Notes: generated from the sequence alone by a model not told the origin. A stretch of 64,000 bases of DNA from SIG701 sp045577175 (GCA_045577175.1 JAZNHT010000044.1:18373-82372), one strand, 5' to 3'. Positions 49,049 to 58,789 are shown, counted from the first letter of the stretch. Numbers and translations are program-made.

Positions 49049-52000
49049 GCTCCGCTTTCAGCTCGGAGGGGGATTTTTCCTCCTCGATTTCCTCAAACGG
49101 GATGTCGTTTTCCTCCGCGTACAACTGCGCCTCGGAATCCCATACACCGCGGATAACAAAATCCTCCGACGTACCGTCGAATGCGTCGCGACCGATGCCC
49201 GTCACGCTCTCCGGAATTGTGATTTCTTCCAGGCTCTCGCAGTTTTTGAACGCACGCTTGCCGATTGTCTCAAGCGCTTCGGGAAGCTCGACCTCCGTCA
49301 GATTCGTACAGTCGCAAAACGCGTAATCGCCGATCTCCGTCACTCTGTCCGCTACGATTACGGTGAAAATTCTCACACGCCAATGATCCCACGGGACATC
49401 CTCGGCGTCCTCCCACGACCACGTCGCGCCGGTGCCGTCCACAAAAAGCGTTCCGTCATCGTACAGCATCCATTTCATGCTGTCGCCGCAATCGCCGGAG
49501 GCAGTGATTTCGCGCTCGGGCTCAATCGGTGCGTCCGTTTCGGGCGCGGTATCCGCAGGCGTTGTGTCGGGCGGAGCCGTTTCCACGGGCGTTGTTTCTG
49601 CGGGCGTAGTCTCAGGCGGAGCCGTCTCCGCAGGCGTCGTTTCCGGCACCTCAATCTCCATGAAGATGTGCCCGTTATTCTTCGCATACGTCTGCGCAGA
49701 AGAGGATGCATACGCATTTATTTTCAAAGTGGAAACACAGCCGTCAAACACATCTGTACCGAAAGACACATTTTTGCCGAAAATCGTCACCGTGGAAAGC
49801 TCCGAGCATTCCAAAAATGCGCCGTTCTCAATCCGCGTCACGCTGTCCGGAATCGTCAGCGATGTCAGCCCCGTGCAGTTGCGGAAGGCATGCTCGCCGA
49901 TCTTCTGCACACCGCCCGGGATCGTCACGCCTGTAAGATTTGGGCTGTATGCAAAGGCAGCATCACCGATCGTCGTCACGCTGTTCGGAATTGAATACAA
50001 GCCGCTTTTGCCGGCGGGATACGAAATCAGCGTTGTCTTGTTTTTATCAAAGAGAACGCCGCCCGTGCTCGCAGAATAATTCGGGTTATCGGAAGCGACG
50101 CGAATGCTCGTCAGCGCACTGCCTGCCGAAAAAGCGGCCTCGCCGATATTCGTCACGCTTTTCGGAACGGTAACCGTTGTCAGTCCGTCGCAACCGTAAA
50201 AGGCGTACTCTCCGATCGTCGTTACACTTGCAGGAATCGTCAGCGATGTCAGTCCATCGCAATCCTTGAAAGCCCAACCGCCGATTGTCGTCAAACTGCT
50301 CGGGAGAACTGCGGAGGCAAGACTGAAGCAATTATAAAAGGAACAATAGCCAACAGTTGTCACACCGGACGGAATCGTCACTGCCGTGAGATTCGTGTAT
50401 TCCCAGAAAGCGCGGGTACCGATACTCGTTACGCCCTTCCCGATGGTAACTTTTTTCACGGAATTTTTGTGCGAATACCACGGTGCATCGCCGTCGTTCG
50501 TCCAATCCGTCATCTTGCCCGTGCCGGAGATGACAAGCTCGCCGTCCTTGTAGAGCGTCCATTTCACGTTTGTGCCGCAGCTGCCCGACGCGACCGTTTC
50601 CCGTGCCGGTGCATCCAGTGCGACAAAGGAATGTCCGTTACTGTTCGCATACGTCTGCGCGGTAGAGCTTGTATATCCGTGAATCGCAAAGCCGGAGGCA
50701 GTGCCGGAGAACGCGCTCGCACCGATCGCGGCGGTTTTATTCTGTATCTCTGCTTTTTTGAGGGCGGAGCAGGACTCAAACGCCTTCTCGCCGATGGAAG
50801 AGACAGCGGACGGAATTGTGATGCCCGTCAGATTTCCCGCCTTGGCGAACGCGTTCGCCCCGATCGATGTCACACCGGACGGAATCGTCACACTTGTCAG
50901 CGGACAGTACATAAACGCCGCGTTTGCGATTGTTTTCACACTGCTCGGGATCGTATACGACGTACCCGATTTTTTCATCGGATACAGCAAAAGCGTCGTT
51001 TTGTTTTTGTTGAACAATACCCCGTTTTCGCTCGTAAAATAGCCGTTCGATGCGGAAACGGTCACACCCGGCAGTGCGGCGCAATAGACAAACGCCTGAT
51101 CCCCAATGGAGGAAACCTTCTCGGGAACGGTGAGGCTTGAAAGTGCCGAACAGTAATTGAACACATACGAGCCGATCGTTGTCAGACCCGACGGAAGCGT
51201 AATTTTCGAAATTTTCGAACATCCGTAAAATGCATACGAGCCGATCACCGTCACACTTGACGGGAGCGAGATGCTCTCAATCGTTGACATATTGCAGAAC
51301 GCGTACACGCCGATACCTGTCACGCCGTTTTCCACCGTGACCTTTTTCAGGGAATTTTTGTGGGCATCCCACGGTGCTTTTGCGGTGTAATTATAATCCG
51401 CCATCTTTCCCGTGCCGGAGATGACAAGCTCGCCGTCCTTGTACAGCACCCATTTCACATTTGTGCCGCAGCTGCCCGAAGCAATCGTCGGGCGGCTGTC
51501 TGCCGCCGTGTCATCCGGCTCCGTCTCCGTGAGGATTTCAAACGTATAGCTGTTGTCCTTCGCGTAAGTCTGCGCAGTCGATCCGGCATAACCGTATAAA
51601 ACGAAAGCCACGGCAGGCTGCAAAATCGCATTCAGTCCGAATGTGGCATTTTTGCAGAAGAATTTTGCCTCAATAAGGCTGACGCAGTAATAAAACGCAC
51701 GGTCTCCGATCGATGTTACAGTCGACGCCACGGAGATTTTTTTCACCGAGCTGTACATACCGAATGAAAATGCACCGACGCTTGTCACGCCTTTTTTGAC
51801 GGTAATCGTCTTAATATCGCTCTTATAGGCATCCCACGTCGGCTTTTGTGTATAGGTATAGTCCCACATCCTGCCCGTGCCCGAGATGACAAGCTCGCCG
51901 TCCTTGTACAGCGTCCATTTCACCTTATCACCGCAATCACCCGTTGCGATCGTACCCGAGGTATTCGTGCTCGATCCGGCTCCGCCGCCCGAGCCGGTGC

Positions 52001-52799
52001 CGGTACCCGATCCCGAGCCGGAACCCGATCCGCCGCCCGATCCCGAGCCGCCGCCCAAAGAAGAAAGAAGCTCGAAGGAATGTTTGTTTGCGGAAGCATA
52101 CGTCTGCGCGCTTGAATTGGCATTTCCGTAGATTGTAAATCCGTAGGCTGTCTGTGCAAACACCTCCGTGCCGAAGGAGACGCTTGTGCCGTGAATCTCC
52201 GCCTTAGCGAGCTTTTTGCAGTAGTAGAACGCCTTATTCCCGATCGTTTTCACACTTGCGGGAACAGAGATTGTCATCAGCGCACTGCACGAGTAAAACG
52301 CGTGCTCGCCGATGCTCGCGGTGTTTTTCGACAGTGTAACCTCACTGAGCGAGGCACAATTGTAAAATGCTCTTTCGGAAATTGTCTTGACGCTGTCCGG
52401 AATCTGCACCTCCTGCAAAGCCGTACAGTTATAAAAGGCGGAGGCACCGATACTCGTCAGCGAGTTGGAGAAGGTGACTCTCAAAAGCGACGAGCACTCA
52501 TAAAACGCAAAATCACCGATCGTCGTCACGCTGTCGGGAATCGTCACGCTCCGCATTTTCGAGCAGAAGCGAAACGCCCATGTATCAATTGCCGTTACGG
52601 GATAGCCGCCGAGCGTGGACGGGATTTCCACGTCGTCGGAGATACCCGTACCCACCTGCGTAATCGTCGCTTTTCCGCCCGACACGGTGTATGTATAATA
52701 CCCCTTTGTTTCCGCCGCGGATACCTCCGCCGTAAAGATCGGCGCAAGCAACGCCGCCAGCAACAGCACCACCAGAAACAGACACAAACCTTTTTTCAT
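48966..52799 (-). CDS. Large modular leucine-rich-repeat surface protein
   Basis: A 1277-residue exported protein. Order: signal peptide (1-28); a first LRR block (about 60-245); a Gly-Ser linker (249-282); then four modules that each begin with a CG(D/T)xxxW-x-LY-x-DG-x-L-x-x-x-GTG segment at about 288, 444, 742 and 1100, each followed by BspA-like repeats. A Thr-Pro-Glu stalk lies at about 1056-1095, ahead of the last module, and the C-terminal helix NAVWIIFVVVFIIAVVLIEI closes the protein. The modules look like internal duplications. Its ATG overlaps the TGA of the LRR gene upstream (ATGA), so both are made together. Adhesion is the usual guess for such proteins; nothing here identifies a ligand. 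Confidence 0.88.
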   Translation of the reverse strand: MKKGLCLFLVVLLLAALLAPIFTAEVSAAETKGYYTYTVSGGKATITQVGTGISDDVEIPSTLGGYPVTAIDTWAFRFCSKMRSVTIPDSVTTIGDFAFYECSSLLRVTFSNSLTSIGASAFYNCTALQEVQIPDSVKTISERAFYNCASLSEVTLSKNTASIGEHAFYSCSALMTISVPASVKTIGNKAFYYCKKLAKAEIHGTSVSFGTEVFAQTAYGFTIYGNANSSAQTYASANKHSFELLSSLGGGSGSGGGSGSGSGSGTGTGSGGGAGSSTNTSGTIATGDCGDKVKWTLYKDGELVISGTGRMWDYTYTQKPTWDAYKSDIKTITVKKGVTSVGAFSFGMYSSVKKISVASTVTSIGDRAFYYCVSLIEAKFFCKNATFGLNAILQPAVAFVLYGYAGSTAQTYAKDNSYTFEILTETEPDDTAADSRPTIASGSCGTNVKWVLYKDGELVISGTGKMADYNYTAKAPWDAHKNSLKKVTVENGVTGIGVYAFCNMSTIESISLPSSVTVIGSYAFYGCSKISKITLPSGLTTIGSYVFNYCSALSSLTVPEKVSSIGDQAFVYCAALPGVTVSASNGYFTSENGVLFNKNKTTLLLYPMKKSGTSYTIPSSVKTIANAAFMYCPLTSVTIPSGVTSIGANAFAKAGNLTGITIPSAVSSIGEKAFESCSALKKAEIQNKTAAIGASAFSGTASGFAIHGYTSSTAQTYANSNGHSFVALDAPARETVASGSCGTNVKWTLYKDGELVISGTGKMTDWTNDGDAPWYSHKNSVKKVTIGKGVTSIGTRAFWEYTNLTAVTIPSGVTTVGYCSFYNCFSLASAVLPSSLTTIGGWAFKDCDGLTSLTIPASVTTIGEYAFYGCDGLTTVTVPKSVTNIGEAAFSAGSALTSIRVASDNPNYSASTGGVLFDKNKTTLISYPAGKSGLYSIPNSVTTIGDAAFAYSPNLTGVTIPGGVQKIGEHAFRNCTGLTSLTIPDSVTRIENGAFLECSELSTVTIFGKNVSFGTDVFDGCVSTLKINAYASSSAQTYAKNNGHIFMEIEVPETTPAETAPPETTPAETTPVETAPPDTTPADTAPETDAPIEPEREITASGDCGDSMKWMLYDDGTLFVDGTGATWSWEDAEDVPWDHWRVRIFTVIVADRVTEIGDYAFCDCTNLTEVELPEALETIGKRAFKNCESLEEITIPESVTGIGRDAFDGTSEDFVIRGVWDSEAQLYAEENDIPFEEIEEEKSPSELKAERIGNAVWIIFVVVFIIAVVLIEIFVKI

Positions 52800-54079
52800 T
52801 TTTCCTCACCCGATACAGTATTCACAGTCTTTTGTTTGGAGCGTTTTTTAGCGAGCAGCACACCGACCAAAACGGCGGCAAGCACGAAAACGGCACCGGC
52901 CGCGATCCCGATACCGAGTACGGGAATCTCCGAGGGGACTTCAATCGCCGCAAACGGGATCGCGTTTGCCGCGGCATACGCCTCTGCCGTGGAGAGGGCA
53001 TACGCAGTAACCGTCACCCCGGTCGGATTCAAAACGTTCTTGCCGAACGATGCCGTGCTTGTGAGAACCTCCACATCCGTCAGGAGATTGCACTTATAAA
53101 ACGCACTGTCTCCGATGTCCGTGACAGCGGCAGGCACCGTCACCGAGGTCAACCCGTCGCAATCATAGAACGCAAACGCACCGATCTTTGTCACACCCTC
53201 CCCGATTGTCACGGATGCGAGCGTTTTCGCGGTATAAAATGCGCTCTCGCCGATTTCCGTCACGCTTGCGGGCAAAGTCACCTCCGAAAGCGCGCTGTAC
53301 GCAAACGCCCACGGCGCAATTTTTGTCACAAAATCCGGCACCGTATAGCTTCCGCTTCGTCCCGAAGGATACTGAAGCAGCGTGGTCTTATCCTTCGAAA
53401 ACAGCACACCGTCCTCCGCAGTGCAGACGGCGTTTTCCTTCGCGTCAACGGTCAAAAGAGACGGACATTCGGAAAACGCGCGATCGAAAAGCTCCGTCAC
53501 ACCGGCACCGACCGTTACCGATGTGAGCTTTTCGCAGTTGGCAAACGCACTCTCCCCGATCACCGTCACACTGTCGGGAATCACGATTTCCGTGACGGAA
53601 TCGCAGTCGTAAAACGCGCGCTCGCCGATCACCGTCACACTGTCCGGAATCACGATCTCGGTAAGCGAACGGCCGGTATGGAAGGCATCCTTGCCGATTT
53701 CGACCACGCCCTCGCCGAGATCCAACGAGGTCATAAAGCGCGTGTTCATGAAGGCGCACTCCCCGATTTTCGTCACGCTGTCGGCAAGCACTACTTCCGT
53801 GAGCGCCTCCTGGCAGTAGAACGCATACGGCGCGATGCTCGTCACACCTTCTTGTACCGTTACCTTTCTGAGCGAGCCGCGGTAGTTGTACCACGGAATA
53901 TCCGCCGTGTACTGCCAGTTTGCCATATCGCCCGTGCCGGAGATCGTCATCTCCCATCTGTCGTTGATCGACCACCGTACATTCCTTCCGCATCTGCCGG
54001 AGGGACCCGCGCTGACCGTCACCGGGAACAGACTCACGCACAAAACCGTCATCAGAAGCAAACTAAAAATCCGTTTCAT
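52796..54079 (-). CDS. Leucine-rich-repeat surface protein with charged tail
   Basis: A 427-residue relative of the next two genes: signal peptide (1-24, VSA/GP), a CGRNVRWSINDRWEMTISGTG module, about ten BspA-like repeats, then one membrane helix (about 386-408, GAVFVLAAVLVGVLLA). The cytoplasmic tail KKRSKQKTVNTVSGEEK is longer and more basic than in its neighbours. It lacks the Thr-Pro stalk. The start lies 21 bases after the PHP phosphatase gene, with GGAG before it, and the stop overlaps the next ATG. Confidence 0.86.
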   Translation of the reverse strand: MKRIFSLLLMTVLCVSLFPVTVSAGPSGRCGRNVRWSINDRWEMTISGTGDMANWQYTADIPWYNYRGSLRKVTVQEGVTSIAPYAFYCQEALTEVVLADSVTKIGECAFMNTRFMTSLDLGEGVVEIGKDAFHTGRSLTEIVIPDSVTVIGERAFYDCDSVTEIVIPDSVTVIGESAFANCEKLTSVTVGAGVTELFDRAFSECPSLLTVDAKENAVCTAEDGVLFSKDKTTLLQYPSGRSGSYTVPDFVTKIAPWAFAYSALSEVTLPASVTEIGESAFYTAKTLASVTIGEGVTKIGAFAFYDCDGLTSVTVPAAVTDIGDSAFYKCNLLTDVEVLTSTASFGKNVLNPTGVTVTAYALSTAEAYAAANAIPFAAIEVPSEIPVLGIGIAAGAVFVLAAVLVGVLLAKKRSKQKTVNTVSGEEK

Positions 54080-54100
54080 CGTCGTTCTCTCCTCACTGAT

Positions 54101-54874
54101 TTATCCCTGCGGATCGCGCAATTTTACGTCATCCACGGGGGTGATACCGAGATTTTTGAGAAATGCAAGTGCTCTTTCTTCCGTTTGCACATCAAGCAGC
54201 CGATCGGGCGCGTGTGCATCAAGTCCGAGGATTACATCGTTCCCCACCTCGGCGGCAATTCTGAAAAATCGCTCACACGGGTACGCGCGGCTTTCCCAAA
54301 AGCCGTACAGGTTGAACTCCAGCGGTATCCCCATCTTTTTGATCTCTTTGCAAAAAGGGAGCATATAGCGGCGGTACGTTTCATCATCTCCCGTAAAGCG
54401 AATCGCATCGGGATGCGCCATGTACGTGAATTTCCCCGTATGCAGTCCTGCGAGGCACTGCATCGTATAAAGGGCAAGATCCCACTCGCTCTCCGCGCTG
54501 CCCATGTTGTTTTTAAACCCTTTCTCATTGCCGCACCAATGCTGCCCGAGGATTATATAGTCAATCGGATACGGGCGGTACAGCTCGAGCAATCTGTCTA
54601 AATACGCGGGATAGTACTCCGTCTCAAAGCCGATTTTGATCGCGATGTCGTTTTTGTACTCCGCCTTCAGATCGGTGAGCGTTGTAACGTAATCGTCGAT
54701 CAGCTCGGGGCGCATACGGCAGCCCGAATAATACTCTCCGTCGAAAATCCACGGCGTATGATCGGCAAAGCCGAGCGTCTTGAGTCCGCGGGCAATTGCG
54801 TTTTCGATATATTCCCTCTCCGTGCCCGATGCATGACGGCATCGCCACGTATGGGTATGATAATTGTGCTGCAT
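54101..54874 (-). CDS. PHP-domain phosphatase, histidinol-phosphatase-like
   Basis: A 257-residue PHP metallo-phosphoesterase. The first metal motif is HTHTWRCRHASG, followed by GFADHTP, KIGFETEYYP, ILGQHW, YMAHPD and a final LGLDAHAP, which together give the expected His and Asp ligands. Members such as HisJ/HisK hydrolyse histidinol phosphate, but no other his gene is nearby, so the substrate is open. ATG 54874 follows GGAGG. The gene heads a run of three, followed by two LRR genes, which may be cotranscribed by chance of position. Confidence 0.85.
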   Translation of the reverse strand: MQHNYHTHTWRCRHASGTEREYIENAIARGLKTLGFADHTPWIFDGEYYSGCRMRPELIDDYVTTLTDLKAEYKNDIAIKIGFETEYYPAYLDRLLELYRPYPIDYIILGQHWCGNEKGFKNNMGSAESEWDLALYTMQCLAGLHTGKFTYMAHPDAIRFTGDDETYRRYMLPFCKEIKKMGIPLEFNLYGFWESRAYPCERFFRIAAEVGNDVILGLDAHAPDRLLDVQTEERALAFLKNLGITPVDDVKLRDPQG

Positions 54875-54904
54875 AGTACGCCTCCGAAAATTTCTCCGAA
54901 TACT

Positions 54905-54933
54905 ATGATACCACAAATTCGCCCGTCCGACAA
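54905..54933 (-). promoter_or_regulatory. Promoter of the PHP-LRR operon
   Basis: On the minus strand TTGTCG and TATCAT are 17 bases apart, 31 bases before the PHP gene. Confidence 0.65.
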
Positions 54934-54974
54934 TAGAAAACAAAAAAGATTTCACTGTATTTACAGAATATTCC

Positions 54975-55002
54975 TTGATTTTGATACGGTATATAGTATA
55001 AT
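54975..55002 (+). promoter_or_regulatory. Promoter of the nucleoside salvage operon
   Basis: TTGATT (54975-54980) and TATAAT (54997-55002) with 16 bases between, 34 bases before deoD. No operator for a DeoR- or CytR-like regulator is evident. Confidence 0.75.
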
Positions 55003-55036
55003 AAATATAGAAACAAACAATTTGGGAGGTCAATCT

Positions 55037-55756
55037 ATGGCAACGGCTCACAACAGCGCCAAGCTCGGCGATTTTGCAAAAACGGTACTGATGCCGGGCG
55101 ATCCGCTCCGCGCACAGTTCATCGCAAGCACATTTCTTAAGGACGCCCGTCTCGTCAACAACGTCCGCGGTATTCAGGGATACACGGGCACGTACAAAGG
55201 CGTCCCCGTCTCCGTGATGGCAAGCGGCATGGGTATGCCGTCGATGGGCATTTACAGCTACGAGCTGTTCACCGAGTACGGGGTGGAGACGATCATGCGC
55301 ATCGGCTCGGCAGGGGCTTTGGTTGATTCGCTCAAGCTCCGCGACGTCGTATTCGGCATGGGTGCGTGCACAAATTCCAATTACGCATCCCAGTACGGAC
55401 TTGCCGGCACGTTTGCGCCGATCGCGGATTTTGACGTACTCCGCCATGCGGTCGCCGCCGCCGAGGAGGTCGGTGTGACGTACAAAGTGGGCAATCTGCT
55501 CTCCTCCGACACGTTCTACGCGGACAACGGAGATGCGGCGAACGCGGCTTGGCGCAAAATGGGCGTTCTCGCCGTGGAGATGGAGTGCGCCGCCCTTTAC
55601 ATGAACGCGGCACGCACCGGCAAGCGCGCGCTCGGCATCTGCACGATCTCCGACAGCCTTGTGACCGGCGAGGCACTCTCCGCCGAGGACAGACAGACGA
55701 CGTTCACGGATATGATGGAGATTGCTCTGAAAACGGCGGTGATGCTTGATGGCTGA
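55037..55756 (+). CDS. deoD: Purine-nucleoside phosphorylase, DeoD type
   Basis: Splits purine (deoxy)nucleosides with phosphate into base and (deoxy)ribose 1-phosphate. The 239-residue hexameric-type enzyme has LMPGDPLRAQFIA, ASGMGMPSMGIYSYEL, MRIGSAGAL and AVEMECAALY, then the catalytic Asp region TISDSLVTGE. GGGAGG lies before ATG 55037; the longer in-frame extension is upstream of the promoter. The stop overlaps the next gene by eight bases. Confidence 0.96.
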   Translation: MATAHNSAKLGDFAKTVLMPGDPLRAQFIASTFLKDARLVNNVRGIQGYTGTYKGVPVSVMASGMGMPSMGIYSYELFTEYGVETIMRIGSAGALVDSLKLRDVVFGMGACTNSNYASQYGLAGTFAPIADFDVLRHAVAAAEEVGVTYKVGNLLSSDTFYADNGDAANAAWRKMGVLAVEMECAALYMNAARTGKRALGICTISDSLVTGEALSAEDRQTTFTDMMEIALKTAVMLDG

Positions 55757-57338
55757 TGCAAAACGCGTATTTCTGATCGTGCTGGATTCGCTCGGCATCG
55801 GTGCGATGCCCGATGCGGAGAAATTCGGGGACACGGCGGATGTGAACACGCTCGCCCACATTTCGGGGGAGAAATCCTTCCGCGCGGATACAATGCGCAA
55901 TCTGGGACTGGGCAAAATCGAAGGCGTACCGTATATCGGACTGCCCGAAAAAGCAGGTAGACGCGCCGCTGTCGCACGGATGACGGAAAGCTCCCCCGGC
56001 AAGGATACAACAATCGGACACTGGGAGATTGCGGGCATTATTTCAGATGCTCCCCTGCCGACCTTCCCCGACGGATTTCCCGATGAGGTTCTGGAGGCGG
56101 TATCCGAAGCGACGGGACGGGGCATTCTCTGCAACGAGCCGTATTCGGGCACACAGGTCATAAAGGATTACGGACGCGCGCACATCGCAACCGGTGACTT
56201 GATCGTGTACACCTCCGCGGACAGCGTGTTCCAGATCGCGGCGCACGAGGACGTTGTCCCCGTATCCGAGCTTTATGAAATCTGCGAAAAGGCGCGCGCG
56301 ATCCTGACGGGCAAAAACGGCGTCGGACGCGTGATTGCACGCCCGTTTGTGGGCGAATATCCGAATTACACGCGCACGTCAAACCGCCATGACTATTCCC
56401 TGCTTCCTCCGCAGGATACGGTGCTCGACGCAATCAAAGCCGCCGGCATGGACACGGTAGCCGTCGGCAAAATCACCGATATTTTTGCAGGCAAGGGCGT
56501 AACGGAGACGATCCGCACGAAAAGCAACGACGACGGTATGCGCGTGACGGATGAGATGATCGAAAAGGATTTCACGGGACTTTGCTTTGTGAATCTGGTG
56601 GAGTTTGATTCCCATTTCGGGCACCGCAACGATGCCGCAGGCTACGCCGCCGCGCTCGCCAAATTTGATGGGTGGCTGAAAGATTTCCTGCCGAAACTGC
56701 GCCCCGATGACGTTTTGATGATCACCGCCGACCACGGCTGTGATCCGATGGACGTGAGCACCGATCACACGAGAGAGTACACGCCGCTTCTGATTGTCGG
56801 CGACAAAATCCGCCCGGTGAATCTCGGCACACGGAAAACGTTTGCGGACATTGCGGCAACGGCGGCGGAGCTGCTCGGCGTACCTTTCACGGGCGAAGGG
56901 GAATCCTTTGCGAAGGAAATCCTGCGGCACGATCCGTCAAGCGATGACCTCATCGAAGCGGCAAAGCGCGCGATGACGGGCGCGTATGCGCCGTATTCCG
57001 GCTACAAGGTCGGTGCGGCGATCCTCACCGCAAACGGAAACGTATACACGGGATGCAATATTGAACACGCCTCCTACGGCGCGACGGTATGTGCAGAGCG
57101 TACGGCGATCTTCAACGCGGTGGCGGACGGTGAACGGGAAATCACCGCCATCGCCATCGTCGGCGGCAAGGACGGCGTGCTCACCGATTTCGCCTATCCC
57201 TGCGGCATCTGCCGACAGGTGCTCGCGGAGTTTGGCACACCCACGACGCGGATTCTTCTGCACAACGGGCAGGATACCATTTCTTATAACCTCGCCGCGC
57301 TGTTTCCGCACGCGTTCGGCGCGGACAATCTCCACTGA
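55749..57338 (+). CDS. deoB/cdd: Phosphopentomutase-cytidine deaminase fusion
   Basis: A single 529-residue frame. Residues 1 to about 396 are a complete phosphopentomutase, which moves phosphate between C1 and C5 of (deoxy)ribose: LIVLDSLGIGAMPDA, SPGKDTTIGHWE with the phosphate-accepting Thr, then VEFDSHFGHRND, ITADHGCDPM and DHTREYTPLL with metal ligands. Residues 399-529 are a full tetrameric-type cytidine deaminase: AYAPYSGYKVGAA, TVCAERTAIFNA with the catalytic Glu and zinc Cys, and PCGICRQ with two zinc Cys. There is no stop or frameshift at the join. ATG 55749 overlaps deoD by eight bases; a TTG three bases upstream is less likely. The operon context supports joint nucleoside breakdown. 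Confidence 0.93.
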   Translation: MADAKRVFLIVLDSLGIGAMPDAEKFGDTADVNTLAHISGEKSFRADTMRNLGLGKIEGVPYIGLPEKAGRRAAVARMTESSPGKDTTIGHWEIAGIISDAPLPTFPDGFPDEVLEAVSEATGRGILCNEPYSGTQVIKDYGRAHIATGDLIVYTSADSVFQIAAHEDVVPVSELYEICEKARAILTGKNGVGRVIARPFVGEYPNYTRTSNRHDYSLLPPQDTVLDAIKAAGMDTVAVGKITDIFAGKGVTETIRTKSNDDGMRVTDEMIEKDFTGLCFVNLVEFDSHFGHRNDAAGYAAALAKFDGWLKDFLPKLRPDDVLMITADHGCDPMDVSTDHTREYTPLLIVGDKIRPVNLGTRKTFADIAATAAELLGVPFTGEGESFAKEILRHDPSSDDLIEAAKRAMTGAYAPYSGYKVGAAILTANGNVYTGCNIEHASYGATVCAERTAIFNAVADGEREITAIAIVGGKDGVLTDFAYPCGICRQVLAEFGTPTTRILLHNGQDTISYNLAALFPHAFGADNLH

Positions 57339-57351
57339 GGAGGACACACCT

Positions 57352-58650
57352 ATGCGGATGTATGATCTGATTGAAAAAAAGAAGCAGGGCGGCGCACTCA
57401 CCCGTGAGGAGATCGCGCATTTCGTGCGCGGCACGACAGACGGCACGATTCCCGAATACCAGCTTTCCGCGTTTCTGATGGCGGTGTGCTTTCGCGGCAT
57501 GACAACGGAGGAAACCGCGATCCTGACCGACGAGATGGCGCACTCGGGCGACGTGCTTGATCTCACTTCCCTCGGCACATCTTCGGTCGACAAGCACAGC
57601 ACGGGCGGCGTCGGCGACAAAACGACACTGATCGTCACGCCGATTGCGGCCGCGCTCGGCTGTCGGGTGGCAAAAATGTCCGGGCGCGGTCTCGGCTACA
57701 CGGGCGGCACGGTGGATAAGCTCTCCGCGATTCCCGGATACAGCCTTACGATGCCGCACGCGGACTTTATGCGGCAGGTGGAAACGGTCGGCGCGGCGGT
57801 GATCTCGCAAAGCGGCAATCTGACGCCGGCGGATAAAAAGCTGTACGCCCTGCGCGATGTGACCGCGACGGTCGATTCTTTGCCCCTGATTGCGTCGAGC
57901 ATCATGAGCAAAAAAATCGCCGCAGGCGCACACTCGATTGTGCTTGACGTGAAGGTGGGCAGCGGCGCGTTTATGAAAACGGAGGCGGATGCGAAAGCCC
58001 TCGCTGAGGCGATGGTGGAGATCGGCACAGCGTGCGGTCGGCGCATGACGGCGGTGCTTTCAGATATGGATATTCCGCTCGGATGCGCCGTCGGCAACGC
58101 TCTGGAAGTGGCGGAAGCGGTTGAAATCCTGCACGGGCGCGGTCCTGCCGACTTGCGCGAGGTATCCGTCACGCTTGCCGCGCACATGGTTTCGCTCTGT
58201 CGGAAGATTCCGCTTTCCGAAGCGGAGCCGCTTGTGAAAACCGCATTGGACAGCGGTACGGCGCTTGCCAAATTCCGCGAGTGGATCGCGGCGCAGGGCG
58301 GCGATATTTCCGTAATCGACGGTGTCGGTTTCCCGAAAGCATCGATTGCACGCCCGATTTTTGCCGAACGGGACGGATTCATCACAAAAATGGACACCGC
58401 ATCCATCGGCGATGTATCGGTCGTGCTCGGTGCAGGACGCGCCAAGGCGGAGGACGAGATCGATCTCACCGCCGGTATTGAGATTCTGAAAAAGACGGGA
58501 GACGCGGTGAAAGCGGGCGATGTGATCGCGGTTCTGCACACATCGGACGAGGAAAAATTCACCGACGCGGCAAGGCGATACACCGCCGCCATTGAGATTG
58601 GGGAGGCAGCCCCGCCGAAACGGGATTTGATCTTCGGTGTGATACGGTAA
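57352..58650 (+). CDS. pdp: Pyrimidine-nucleoside phosphorylase
   Basis: Splits uridine, thymidine and deoxyuridine with phosphate. The 432-residue protein has EYQLSAFLMAV, the family signature SSVDKHSTGGVGDKTTL, KMSGRGLGYTGGTVDKL and the ALRDVTATV segment. A C-terminal lipoyl-like domain of the phosphorylase family follows (about 345-432). GAGGAGG lies before ATG 57352, 13 bases after the fusion gene. With deoD, deoB and cdd it gives a complete short route from nucleosides to bases and ribose 5-phosphate. No clear terminator follows. Confidence 0.95.
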   Translation: MRMYDLIEKKKQGGALTREEIAHFVRGTTDGTIPEYQLSAFLMAVCFRGMTTEETAILTDEMAHSGDVLDLTSLGTSSVDKHSTGGVGDKTTLIVTPIAAALGCRVAKMSGRGLGYTGGTVDKLSAIPGYSLTMPHADFMRQVETVGAAVISQSGNLTPADKKLYALRDVTATVDSLPLIASSIMSKKIAAGAHSIVLDVKVGSGAFMKTEADAKALAEAMVEIGTACGRRMTAVLSDMDIPLGCAVGNALEVAEAVEILHGRGPADLREVSVTLAAHMVSLCRKIPLSEAEPLVKTALDSGTALAKFREWIAAQGGDISVIDGVGFPKASIARPIFAERDGFITKMDTASIGDVSVVLGAGRAKAEDEIDLTAGIEILKKTGDAVKAGDVIAVLHTSDEEKFTDAARRYTAAIEIGEAAPPKRDLIFGVIR

Positions 58651-58789
58651 TGTACCGTCTGTACAATTTACGGCAGTTCATTGGCAAAAACGGATGACTT
58701 TTGCATATCGTTTTTGAAAAAATTTTCGGATATACCCAACCTTTTTTCTCTGATTTGTGTCTATAAGACAAACGCTTACATGGCGGATG

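Noticed and set aside
44062..54079. Sortase-anchored surface protein cluster
   Set aside because: None of the four LRR proteins has an LPXTG-like motif before the final helix, and no sortase gene is present.
54875..56161. Minus-strand extension of the PHP frame, adding over 400 codons
   Set aside because: It lies opposite deoD and deoB, crosses two promoters and lacks any recognisable domain. The PHP protein starts at 54874 with a good ribosome site.
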